A stretch of DNA of 64,000 bases from Eleginops maclovinus (Eukaryota; Chordata; Actinopteri; Perciformes; Eleginopidae): assembly GCF_036324505.1 (NCBI RefSeq), contig NC_086349.1:19114247-19178246 (forward strand), in the 5' to 3' direction. Made by a program: the position numbers and the translations under genes. Below, one piece after another: positions 13,082 through 57,515 of this stretch (positions are counted from its first letter, which is position 1; every line of letters starts with the position of its first letter). The notes under the pieces are model-generated. The model was not told where the DNA came from. It did not search any database and was given only the letters and a program-made list of their open reading frames with translations.

Positions 13082-13926
13082 AAACTTCTATCTTTATGCA
13101 ATCTGTATATATAAAAGTTCTAAAGCCATCAGCCTGAGACTAAGACAGACAGTGAGGCGATCATGTGTTTTAGTCCTCATAATTGACCAGCCGCCTGTGT
13201 GACAGACGTACGTTAACAAAACCGTACAAACATGATGAACAGAGTGACAGACAAAAAAAGGACCACACAGTGATGTGTGGCAGGAGTGATTAGAAGTAGT
13301 CCATGATAAAAAGAGCTTGTGGACCTTTGTAAGGAGTCGGCAGAATAAATAACATGATCATTGGGGTGCCCACAGTTCTGTCTCTCTTTGTGCTCTGCTG
13401 GCAGATGACTGGACACTAGCACCAGGCATGTTTGTTTTTTAGTTGTTTTCAAGAGGTGGGCAGTGGATGTGAAAATGTGTTCCACAATCTGTGAGTAATA
13501 CCACATGCATTTCTTTGTTGAAATTTAAAATGACGTGTGTAAGAATGAAAGTGAGAGGCAGACTTGTTTAAGCATAATAGTGTAACAATGTGTTAATTTT
13601 TTAAAGTCTGTAATCCATCGTCTCATTTGTAATTAAACATATCGACCATAATACCAGGAATCTTTTTGATTGGTGGTTCTGAACATAGCATATTTCTTTC
13701 ATCCTTATTATTTTTCAATTCTCTTAAATACAATATTTTACATGTCAGATTAAATACAGCTTAGTGTGCATGATGTGTCTCGGGGCCAATGTAGTGGATG
13801 TTCTTTCCCCCACTCTGTTTCTTGTGTTCTGTGATGATGGGATGGGCTCTCCATAGAGAAAGGTATACTCCACAACACCTTGAGGACCAGCACCCTGGAT
13901 GTATGCGTGTTTGTGTGTTTGTGTTT

Positions 13927-24236
<10,310 letters not shown>

Positions 24237-24281
24237 TGTGCCAACAGCCACTGCTGGGACAGATGCTGTTCCAGTTTACAT
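24237..24281 (-). promoter_or_regulatory. brpf1: brpf1 5' UTR with start-stop uORF
   Basis: The minus strand has a good acceptor (CCTGTCTTTCAG) ending at 24282, followed by the 5' UTR directly ahead of the brpf1 ATG. The first six bases of this exon, 24281-24276, read ATGTAA: a start codon followed at once by a stop. Confidence 0.5.
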
Positions 24282-25499
24282 CTGAAAGACAGGGACACAA
24301 AGGAGGACCATGGGTGGATCAGATGAGATTGAATCACAATACATTAGGTATACACCTACTGTTACTGAACTAAAGCAGTTAGAGACACCAGTCCAGGCGT
24401 TCATTCAGACTGTGCACCTGTTATGTTGTAGTCACGTGACCATGTCCCTGACTCCCAGTAGGAAACAAATTGTTATGTTTTGTCACACAGTCACAGGTGC
24501 AATTTAGGTCAATATTTAGGCATGTGTTCCCTGCCAACGACAGTTATGTCCGGATAACGTACAGTGGCACAAACAGCAGCAACAGTAAGGCTAGTTGATA
24601 GCAATACACAACTTGTTTACAGCCCATACATTCTGTCTGAAACAACAGTGCATACAACAGTTGAATTATTCCAACACTGACCACAGGACTTTATATTCCA
24701 GCTATCGTTAGCTTTAGCATTTTCCTGATGCTTTCTCCTCACACAATGAAACCTTTAGCCAGTCAAGCTAACAGCAGCTAGCAAACAACAACACCAGTTC
24801 ACTGTCGAAACTGCAAAAGCTGCACAGAAAGAAAGCTCAGATTCTACTTACGAATTAACGACACAGAGAAGCCATTGCTTTCTTCTATTAATCGTGTATC
24901 TTTATAGACGTAGTGTTTCATTATAAGATGGTTAAAAGCATAGCTGCATTCAGAGGGAAGACGTTACCTACACAAAAGGGGTGTTACTTAAAGGTTGCAT
25001 AATATTTTTAATATAATTAATAGCAAATAATGAACACGTGTTTGAAGTTAGATAAACAGTAGTCTTGCTGTTACGCAGATGACCATTCAACATCTTACAG
25101 TGTTTCCCTCCACAATGACCTCACCCTGTGAATACCTAATACCGAGCAGCAAAATGTCAGTATTACATCTGATTTCACGAAGTTGAACCACTACTACTTC
25201 ATGTGGGATCAGGCATATTGTTTATTTAGACAACTAACGTAGATAAACCATTTAATTATCATTCCCTGTGTAGCGAAATAGCTCTGAAATGCTGTGCGAT
25301 GCGAGGAAAATAGCCAAGCTTGTTATGCATCTGGGCAGTACTGGTTACTTCGGGTTTACAGGGCACATTGGGTTAAGACCGAATATTAAAATCAATACAA
25401 AGATACACCATTAATTACGCTTTATTCTCAAAGTATGACCCTATTTTCCCACAAAACAAGGCTTCAGATCTAACGTTATAAACACTTACTACTCCACGT

Positions 25500-25760
25500 T
25501 CCTCAAGACTGCGTGCTTCGGAAACCTCTCACAGATCGGACGGATTGCAGATCGATTTTTTGTTCATTTAGATAATTCCAGATTAGATTCACGGGAGGCG
25601 TAGGTGCTGTGAAACGTGTTTATAAAACAATATAATATCCAGATCATTGCATTGTGTTGGGAATTATTCAGGAACTCGGTTGAACAAAAGGGGCAACCGT
25701 TGCTGTAGCGTTACGGCGCATACGCGGGTCGACACATTCGCCACACAAAGCAGGGTCTAT
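25500..25760 (-). promoter_or_regulatory. brpf1: candidate brpf1 first exon and promoter
   Basis: Locally CpG-richer sequence (for example GCGTTACGGCGCATACGCGG near 25708) ends at a strong minus-strand donor, AGTA/GTAAGT, at 25499. No TATA box is obvious. Inferred from composition and splice signal only. Confidence 0.3.
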
Positions 25761-26191
25761 TTTCCTGGTTTGGTAATAAAATAGAAACTAAATACGCGTT
25801 TAAAACTATTTTTAATATAGGTATAAATGATATTCTGTTCAAAGAGATTCATGGAGAATTTATTTTTTGAATATCAATTTATCCAATACGTTCCCACGGG
25901 TTACTTCGTCTTGAATGTTGCGAATCTGTGGCTTTCTTTCAAAGATGTCTGCAGGACTGGGTAAAAAACTGAATACATCCAGCCTGGCCTGAGTGCGCGA
26001 GACACTTAAGAATAACTACATAAAAACTTCTAATTCTATAACAATAAGTGTGCCACTTTATTGATTTAACTTACCGTTATTGGTCACATTAACTCCATAC
26101 AACAGAACCTTGTGATTTGAATATGATTATAGTCTGTAGAAATATAAATCGAAATAAAACACAGTGAAACACAATCGAGCACAAAATAATA

Positions 26192-26197
26192 TTTATT
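26192..26197 (-). terminator. candidate polyadenylation signal of wnk2
   Basis: AATAAA on the minus strand, inside AAATAAATATT, about 2.25 kb past the wnk2 stop. It is the last good hexamer before the brpf1 upstream region. Shorter 3' ends are possible. Confidence 0.35.
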
Positions 26198-28450
26198 TAT
26201 CTCCCAACATACAGTCTGTGATTAGAGTGCAGCAGGGTAGGTTGGGGTAATGCAGTGGGACATACAGCAGGCAGAAGCAATCCCACTGTTTGAATACAAG
26301 CCTTTGACAAGCAGAGCATATCACCAGGGGGCACTGTTTTACAGAGAGAGGTGAGATGGCAGAGTGCACATTTTCAGGACTCTCCCCTCTTTCTCCTCCT
26401 CCCTCTCCTCTGATCACCGCATCCAAGTGAGTATGCCAACAATAGTTATTCCTTCCTCTGCTCACCATGAGTTAGCAGCGAAGGAGGTGGAACAAACCAG
26501 ATACAAGTGACAGAGAACAGAAATCTCTTACTGTTGGAAGTATTTCACCAAAGCAGAAGATTCTGCATAATATCCTATAAAAGTCCAATTCCAACCGAAT
26601 TGATGAAATAATGTACATCAAAGCAACCCCTCCACCACCACTACATCTTAACATTCCAGAAGAAAAAAAAAGTACAAATATAAAGTACGAGAAAACTGTA
26701 CATTTCACAGCTTAGCAAAATTGGGTTGCTGAAACCTTTTGAATGTATCATGTATGTGAAATATCCAACCATTGTAGCTTTATTGTTTATCTTTGCTTTA
26801 TGGAACATGAAAAATTGGCCATGCTTGTTGGTGATACAAAATTACAGGTGGGGAAACCCACTATATACAGTGTAGGAAACTCTTAAACATAGTTTAGAAT
26901 TAAGGGAGACTATATGTTGTGCAAATCTCCTGCAACATGTATCATTTGAATTTTGCAATATATTACTGAAAGAAAAGAAAAAAATACTCATCCAAAGCAT
27001 CCTGGGAAACAAGGCAATAACACTGCTTTGTTAGCGCCTCATTTGTCAATTTCATTTGAGGACGTCTTTATATTAAAAGTACCATTTATTATGAATATTA
27101 TGCTCAACTGTACAGTGGAATCACCTCAGACAATAGCAGCAAAGAAAAATCAAGCTTTAAACAGCAAATAATTAAAAAAACATAACTGGTGATTGCACAA
27201 AACATTTCACATGAAGTGTATGCTGAGTAATAGGATAGCCTAGTTGAAAGAGCTGTTAGCAGTAGTATCATGTTTGCTTGGTGGTCTGTAATGTTTAAAA
27301 TGTGTCCAGTTTGTCTGTCTGTTGCTTTGTGATTTATAACTTTGTTCAACTCTCAGCTTGCTCCTTTTGCACACATCAGAGATAAGGCTTGTGGCAAGGC
27401 CACGATCAAAGCTTTGTGGAGGGGTTAAATTGCACTTTTTAGCCTCTAGCCTTCACAATAATTGCTACATTCTGATCAGAACACTACCAGAGAAATATAC
27501 TTTATAAAGAACTGTGTGCACTATATATGGCTCTGGACACCGCCTTTCTTTAGAGCACGAAGCTACAGCACAGCCAACTCCTGTAATGTGAAACATATCA
27601 GTTGTCCTATCAAAAAGAGGCTGTGTCCCTCCGAACCATTTAACCTGAAAGAGTGGATTTGTCTGCTGGCGTAATTTTTTTCCTTCTCTCATTTGTCTCA
27701 CATTATCTGTTTGTTTCTGCAAGGCATTGGTTCATCTCACCACTATGGCATTCCATCTGTCACAAGGGTGTAAAGTAAACAAGGGTTAAAACATGGTTTT
27801 ATTATTTTAAATAAGAGCATATACTGTGTTAATAGTGCAGTTCTACAAGGGCATTCATATGTAAACCAAAACAAAAGTGTCTGTAATGCATTTAAAAAAA
27901 GAGACTGCACTCAAGCTACCATAAAATAAAACAACTTGAATACAGACATGCTTTGTTCACAGAAAAGATAAAATAAACATCAACAAATCAATGTTCAAGG
28001 CACTACATTCCTTCAAATATCTTCATCATAAATACTGTCCGGTTACTGTATCTCAAACCACTGGTATTTGGATTCCAATGTAGTGTTTAAAGTGTTTGTA
28101 ACACAGAAAAAGGCAAAAATCAATGGGAGAACTGCAGTAATAAAGAGTAAAGTGATGTTGGTTTTCTGTGACTGCAGACACGTAGTCTTGTATGGCTAAG
28201 TTTAGTCAAAACCAAAGCCAAAAAGCATTAGGTATTCAGACATACATACTTAACAAATACTGTATACACAAACTTACACATACACACACACACAAATTAA
28301 CCACAGATATAAGTGTTGCTGAAAGAATTTCAACACTTGCGTCATGTTATTTACAACATCAGATTATGTACACGTGTGGCTCTGATGAAGCAGAATGGAG
28401 TGGAGTTGGACTATCGTGCCCTTACACATGAACAAATATTAGGTAGCAGA

Positions 28451-50485
<22,035 letters not shown>

Positions 50486-50970
50486 CTAGATGAGACGACA
50501 GATGCAGCAGAGAGAAGTAATGAATATGAAGCACTGATGATAAGAAACGTAGTATAGCATGTTTGCTTCACAGGAACGAGCAGATGGAGCGGGCCGTGCC
50601 CTTGGAGGCATTTCCCTGCACATTTTAGATTCAGGCATCCAGTATGTTTCAGCAAAGTGGGGAAGACAGATTGAGTGTCAGTCGTAGACCCGTATACACA
50701 TCTCTAATGGGACCATATGCATATCAGAGCTGATAACAGCCGTGTGTGTGATAGGGAAGAATAAGATCAGTGGCTTTCACAGAGTAAATAGATTCAGTGT
50801 GTTATAATTAAATTATGTTTAATACCAGTTCTCACAGGGAAGCATAGAGGCTGTGGAAAGAGGGGGACAACAGGAGCGGCTATGTGGGAGGTTGAATCCA
50901 CTCATTGACGTGGCCACACCCAGGACACACTGCAGCTAAAGGTTATGTACCATCGATCTCTTCTATCTTT

Positions 50971-51088
50971 CCCCAGCTTGCTCACTCATTCCTCTACTAC
51001 CTTGTGCTCTTTCTCCCCCCCACCCCCTTCCCCAGCTTGCTCACTCATTCCTCTACTACCTTGTGCTCTTTCTCCCCCCCACCCCCTT
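50971..51088. repeat. 59-bp perfect tandem duplication
   Basis: Two adjacent identical units of 59 bp, each starting CCCCAGCTTGCTCACTCATT and ending in a C-rich run with ACCCCCTT. No mismatch was seen, so the duplication is recent (or an assembly artefact). Confidence 0.9.
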
Positions 51089-53504
51089 CCCCCGGATCTG
51101 CAATCCTTCCCTGCACCCCGTACACCAACCACTCCCTTCTCCATAACCAAACAGCCCCTGCACACAAATCTTCGGTAAGTATAAATGGTTCCTCAAGTGC
51201 TCCGTGAGGCTGACCCCACTCTGACGGCACCTTGCTGCAGGTAGCGCCGCAGGGTTCTTTATTGCAGTTTCCTTTTTTTTTTAAACTACCACAGCAACGA
51301 CTTATGTAACGACACGCACTATACCCAGCGCTGAGCGCGGACCAGAAACACGACCCCACCCTTCTCAGAGAGCGACGACACTGACGGAGGATGCGATAAA
51401 CACAATCTAGCGAGATCTAATCTATTTAATTATTCAACCACAGTCAACTTCCTGTGAGATGAAAAGTACAGAACAAAATATAAAATCAGAACAACATCAT
51501 CAACGGAGCCAAACGTGCTGTGAGACAATGTGTTGAGGAGTGAGGGGATGTGATGGTAAAGCATGCCGTGTGTGTGTCTCTGTGTGTGAGAATGTGGCAT
51601 ATGAGGTTTTGTGAGAAAGTGTGTGGGGGGTGGGGATATTCACTGCACTCTTCTAGAGTCCCATGAATTATTCAGTTCTGCAGAGAACCTTTTCTACTGA
51701 GGCAGGCTGAGCAGCGGAGGGCTCGGTGCCGCCCAAGTTGGGCTGGGTTATCCTCGAGTGATCTCTGCCGCACATGGACTGAAATTTACCTGAACTACAG
51801 GTCAGAGAGGAGGAAACAGAGACAGCTTGAAGCACATTTCACTGCAGCGCTCTCTCCCCTAGGAGCCACTCCCCTCATTACGGTTTTATCTTCCTTGCCC
51901 CCTCTTCCTCCTCTCATCGTTTCTGCACTCATCTTAAGGGAACCCTGCTGTTATTCGTAAATAACCCCCACCTTGGAGTGTTCCCCAAACACACCTTCAT
52001 CGCTCCCTCATTTCTGCGTTCCCCTCTCAGCAGACATTCTGCATTATTCAGAAGCCACATGTAGGCTGAGAGGTGTTGTGCACAGACAGATACATGTGCA
52101 CACGGAGAAACTAGAAGAGCCCTACCAGACATAGGATATCAATGTGAGCATCAGTATGAGACTCTGTAATTGCTTCATAGATACCATGAGGAATGTGAGC
52201 ATTTAAACGTGACTCTTTAATACATGAGACTTGATTCATTTAGTGTTTGTATGTATACATGTTTTCATAATCTTATCAAATCTGAAATGTACACATGACT
52301 GAAGAAAGCCTCAGCAGAGCAAGGAGCCGCCCAGGCGAGATTAAGCAGACACAAACAGAAACCATACCAGGAGGCAGGGGACAGGAAAATAGATTGTGAC
52401 ATTAGCAGGAAGCAATCTATAAAAGCTGTGCTCGACTCGGCTGCCACCCACTACATCGCTGTGCTGGACTATATTAGCGCCCCAACTCTGCAAGCTTACA
52501 CAGACACACAGACAGATCAGATCAGGTAATGGATTAAAATACAAGTTCTGGGAATTCTGCAGAATGATATACCATGGAATTGCAAAACTATGTGTTAAAA
52601 ATCAAGTTCCCGGTGTAGTGTCACATGTTGTCTGCAGTCCAGTTAAGAAAACATTTGCATGTGCTTTTTCTAGCGAGAGCAAAGCACGAACACTGTTTGT
52701 GTTTGGCTTAAACGGAGGCCAAAAATGCTGCAGAATGCACGGTATGCGCTGGTAGATGGTATCGCTCCAGGTGTCTTACAGTGCTAGCAAAGTGGCCATA
52801 TTTTGTTATTGGTACAATTCCAAGCAAAAATCTACTTTTAGGAACCTAAATCTGTCCAAACACTTTGAGTTTTTAAGGGCACCACGCTGAATAATACAAC
52901 TGATTTGCTATTGTTAAACTTGGTTACCATTTGACACATCAAAAGCTTTGACTTGTTTGTAGTGTGGCCCTTTTAAACACACCTGGAATCTAGTCTGTAA
53001 TGTAGGCAGGATCGCTAATAAATCTTAGTTATTGGCCAAACAGACTCATGCAGTGAGTGAAACACACCGAAGCGCCACGTCAATATGTCAAACATGAGTA
53101 CCCTTCATGTGAGAACAGTTCTAACAGTACAGAGCTCCAAAGCATAATAAATTATTTACCGTTTAATTGGAATATCTGCCATGAACAGAAGCATATAACC
53201 GGCTGGCTAAGCTCAAACATCACACACACTGAGCCAGAACAATGACACAGCACGTCTTTCCTGCAGTGATGGCATTTTTGCTTGGTACAAAAATCAAAAT
53301 AAATTGTGCTACCCGGATTTAGGGGGTTATATCGGGAGTGTCGACTATTGATTACCCATTAATAGAATTCAACGGCGCCTAGTGGGGGAGCTGTGGGGCT
53401 AAAGAGTGTCGGGGCAGGCCACCTCTCTGGAGCATCTCAAAAACATCTTGAGTGATAGACGCTGAAATTGTTCCAAGAGTGAAAAAAGTAATTTTATTAT
53501 CCCT

Positions 53505-53662
53505 AAATCACGACTGTGTTTCATTTTGTTACTGTGTTTCTTTGTTTGAATTATTATTATTATTTTTAGGTTCTGTTTTCTGATTGTGTTTCAATGATGA
53601 TGTAAAGCACTTTGAACTGCCTCTGTGTCTGAAATGTGCTATATAAATAAACTTACCTTACT
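53505..53662 (+). repeat. LINE/SINE-type 3' tail
   Basis: Ends with GTAAAGCACTTTGAACTGCC, then a GTGCTATATAAATAAACTTA motif. This AAAGCACTTTGA...GTGCTATATAAATAAA block is the conserved 3' tail of widespread fish L2-like LINEs and the SINEs that use them. The body is missing. Confidence 0.65.
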
Positions 53663-54693
53663 AATTCTGAAGCTGAAAACCCATGGGAAGTTTAATATTA
53701 AAAATCAGTTCATCTGTCATCACACACAAATTGCTTTAGAAAAGCAGAAAGGTTGAGTCATGACCTTTATCAAAATGAATTCTTCTCATCTCATAACAGG
53801 AATTACATAACCCCAAATTGAGGGTGTGAATTAAAGAACCCAGTGGTCTTAAAAATAAAAACGAACAGATTCCAGTAGAGCACGTTCATAGAAAATAAGC
53901 ACTTTCTGTTAAATAAGCTCATAAATGAACAGCTACATCCCTGAAACAGAAAATATTACCGTAATTATTAAATAGCCCATTTTTATCCAAGTTAATAAAT
54001 CAGAAGTGATTTTCTGAAACATGGGGGAAAAAGGGAAAATAAATGTCCTGTGATGATGGGTTAATTATGAGGGTTTGGCAGGTAATCACTTTTTAACAAT
54101 AGAATATTGCTTTTTCACCCGTTTGAGTGCTGCTGTGTTTTTGAAATGATAGGAAGAATAATACGGCCATCTGTATTGTAAAAGAAATAGTAAAAAAATC
54201 TCAGGACTACAATGTTTTGGGACAGCTGACCCAAGTCCCCGTCTACACACCAGCTATTCTGGTGGATATTGTTCTTTTTATTCTCACAATCCCCCTAAGT
54301 AAAATCAGTCCACCAGTGAGTTACACATCCGGTTGAGTAAACGTATTAGGAGCGCATTAGTCCCAATTAAGGCCGCGAAATTACACGCTCAAAAGAAAAA
54401 TCTATGTGATCGTCGCCTCTCAGCTTTCTGGCCGTAATTACAATTTCCGCTTTCCCTACAATAAACTGGCTTCAAATTGATCCTTGGTTAATAAAGAGCA
54501 GATTAGCATCATTTGGGCTAAGCAACAATAGTGTGAGAGTGATTTATATTTAAACAACTTGTCAACAAGTTCAACTATAAAACCTAGACAGCTAAACCCA
54601 GTGTACTCGATGTGTGTCACAACACTTGGCTAAGGAGATTATGAAAGAAAGTATATCAACCCAGGAACTATAACCGGAAAGGTAAGCCACACA

Positions 54694-54838
<145 letters not shown>

Positions 54839-57349
54839 AGACCTTTGTATAGCTTTTTAACAATGCAATGAAAAGCGTGGGTTCAGTCACAGAGATAATG
54901 TGATGCTTTATTGATTCAGGCAGGATCTCTTTTCTGGAGGTCAGTACGATACCAAACACCGAGCATAGAAGCTGTGTCTTACTCACGGCTTATTTAGAAG
55001 TGTCAACAATGCGGACATTCTGAATCCTCTAACATGAAGCCAGGTTGCCAGTTTTAAGGAAGTATGCTAAATGACTTGGCTGCTCTGCCACCCTCTGCAC
55101 CCATCCCCAAAATAACTATTGCAGTGCTTCTGCAGCCGTAACAAAAGTTGGTGCAGGGCAGCAAACCATGAGCCAGCACAATGCCCAAACTTGAATTGTG
55201 TCCCATCAGGATTGACTGCAGGTCAATTTGGCCGGCAGCTTTTTCCGGTCACTTGGTTTTTCTCTATTTCACTGTTACCTAGACATGCCGACACTCTACA
55301 CCTAAGCTGTGCTAATTGGCACTGAGGGTGGCACAGACTGACATTTACTAAAAAGAGCTGCTGAGAATGTTGTAAGGCTAAGAGGAGAGCGAAAATACAT
55401 ATCACAACTGCTCAGAGAGGAGCCAGAAGGAGAGGAATGCTGACTTGATGACAAGACATAAAGTTATTGTGATAATAAATCTGCCCATGGCTCAACAATT
55501 GTTTCTGCTGTTTGTATGTGAGGGGTGTTTGTTCTAAAAAAAACGAGGTGGAAGAAATAAGGAGAAGCTAAGAGGAGGGGACGACTGACAAACACTACCA
55601 CACCCCAGCACCCTTAGTTAACAGGAAAGAACGAGGAAAACGACAGAGCATAATGAAACTTTTAGACTTATGCGTAACATGAGCTGTAAGGAGTCCATAG
55701 TGGAAGTAACCTTTATAGATTTGATTAATATTATTTTTTTATTTGTAAGAGATGACTTGAACTCTATATTACTTTCAATTAGCAACGTTTGCTACAGGGG
55801 GTAGGACTAGAAAAGTTGTTAAGCTTCTTCTTGCCCCTTTTGAGCATGAACTTTATTATTTAGACTTTGTAAAAATATATACATTATATTGTTATTATAA
55901 ATTGACTTGAAAAAAAGTATATTGCAAAGGTGTTAGAGTGTGTAATTGTGTGTCAGGCTGATTGTGAGCGGGAGTTATGTGGATTATCCATACAAACCTA
56001 AACCTCTTTACGGACACAGACTAAATGCGTATTCTGACAAACAAACAGTTCTTTGACACGGAGATAAAGAAACAAAAAAATGTGTGATTATACACATGCC
56101 TCCTCAAACCCTCATGCTTGTTATGCAACAGCCATGACAACCGCTGACTGATCACATCTTTGCTTACAGCCTGAATGGCGCCGGATCTTTGGAGGCCATC
56201 GCTGATATCAATATTAGTTTTACGAATCGGTGGAACCTTAAATACTTTTATTTTCCCTAAAATCCCTCGTATTTGCTGCAGAAACTGTAAAAAGTTAAAT
56301 TAAATATTATACAGTTGAACGGAAATTAAAGCTAGTACATTCATTTACCATTCATAAACAAGCAAAAAAGCTTTTAAATCAAATTTGACCAAAAATAAGT
56401 AAAAGTTCAAATATGTAGCTGCATGAAATATCTCTGTGCTGCAGTTTATTTTTGCATACTGTATATGTACATATGTATTTAACTTCTTAACATTTTTAAG
56501 ATCCTGTTCAGAGACCTAACAACCACAGAGGTCTCACACAGATCCCAAGGCCCATTGTAAAAAGAGAATGTAATACAGCTAGCTTTAAACAGCTTTGGTG
56601 CTATGATACCCAGGGTAGCAGTTTCACAAAATGGCCTCAGACAAATATTCATAAATGTTTTCATTGCCCATATCAATGTTAAAAGCGTAATGAAACCAAC
56701 TGTGGACTGTTATAGGCTGCAGAGTAAGAGTGTGCAGGGTGGACAGTGTTCCACATGTGCTACTTTTCCCACATCTCTATTGATGGTGTTTGGAGCCGAG
56801 ACAAGGTACAGGAGAGGGGTGAGCTGAGTTGAGATGTCCTGAGCCGAACTCCTTGACCATTTTATCAGTCGCTGCAGTGTGGGGGCACAGAGCCAGAGAG
56901 ACGGCCTTGAATCAGCATAATACTCTGACCCAGACTCAACAACAAACAGGCAAAACGCAAGCAAGGTTTTTTTTATTTTTCCTGAATGGAGAATTTAATA
57001 GCAGCCCTCTTTCGTAGGGTGTGAGGCACCTTTAGCAACACTCGTCCTGGTCATTAATAATAAAAGCAATTTAAAGAAAGCTTGGTTTAATGCATCACTG
57101 CCAACTGTAACTACCACTTCAAAGCTGCCTGAGGTAAAATCACAACATAAAGCATACACAGAAGCAGGATATGCTATCTTAGCACTGCTAGCCATTATAA
57201 TCATATTTCTCATTATTAATAAGGTGCTATAAAGTTGCCAGGTGTGAGAGGAGACAGAATAAAGGAGAACTACTGCAGAAGAACAGAAGCAATGATAAGG
57301 GGGGTTAATGGTCAGAAGAAAAAGACTAGCTGGTGTTCCTTTTTTAAAA

Positions 57350-57515
57350 AACATTTTAAAAATACATTTTTTGGGGGCTTTTTGCCTTTAGTCAGATAGG
57401 ACAGTGGAGAGTGACAGGAAAGTGGGAGAGAGTTGGGGCGGGATCCGAAAAGGACCACGGGTCGCCGGCATACGGTGAACCCCAGCCAGTCGTGCCACGG
57501 CCAGGGCCCTGGTGT
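57350..57515 (+). repeat. possible dispersed repeat fragment
   Basis: GCTTTTTGCCTTTAGTCAGA, then GACAGTGGAGAGTGACAGGA and a GC-rich end with GGGATCCGAAAAGGACCACG. The word order recalls a dispersed fish repeat often found near genes. Copy number cannot be judged here. Confidence 0.3.

Larger units (their letters stand above)
10518..13926. other. spacer: brpf1 3' UTR and il17re upstream region
   Basis: No supported coding exon lies here; the short open frames are low-complexity and lack splice context. The right third is probably the brpf1 3' UTR. The left part must contain the il17re promoter, but no motif is clear enough to mark. A MITE occupies about 11135-11456. Confidence 0.5.
24282..28450. 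other. brpf1 upstream region and wnk2 3' UTR
   Basis: No coding exon is supported. The left half holds probable untranslated brpf1 exons: strong minus-strand donors are seen at 24851 (GTAAGTAG) and 25499 (GTAAGTGT), and 25500-25760 is relatively rich in CpG, so transcription may start there. The right part, about 26190-28450, is best read as the wnk2 3' UTR of roughly 2.3 kb, which brings the two genes within about 2 kb or less. Confidence 0.5.
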
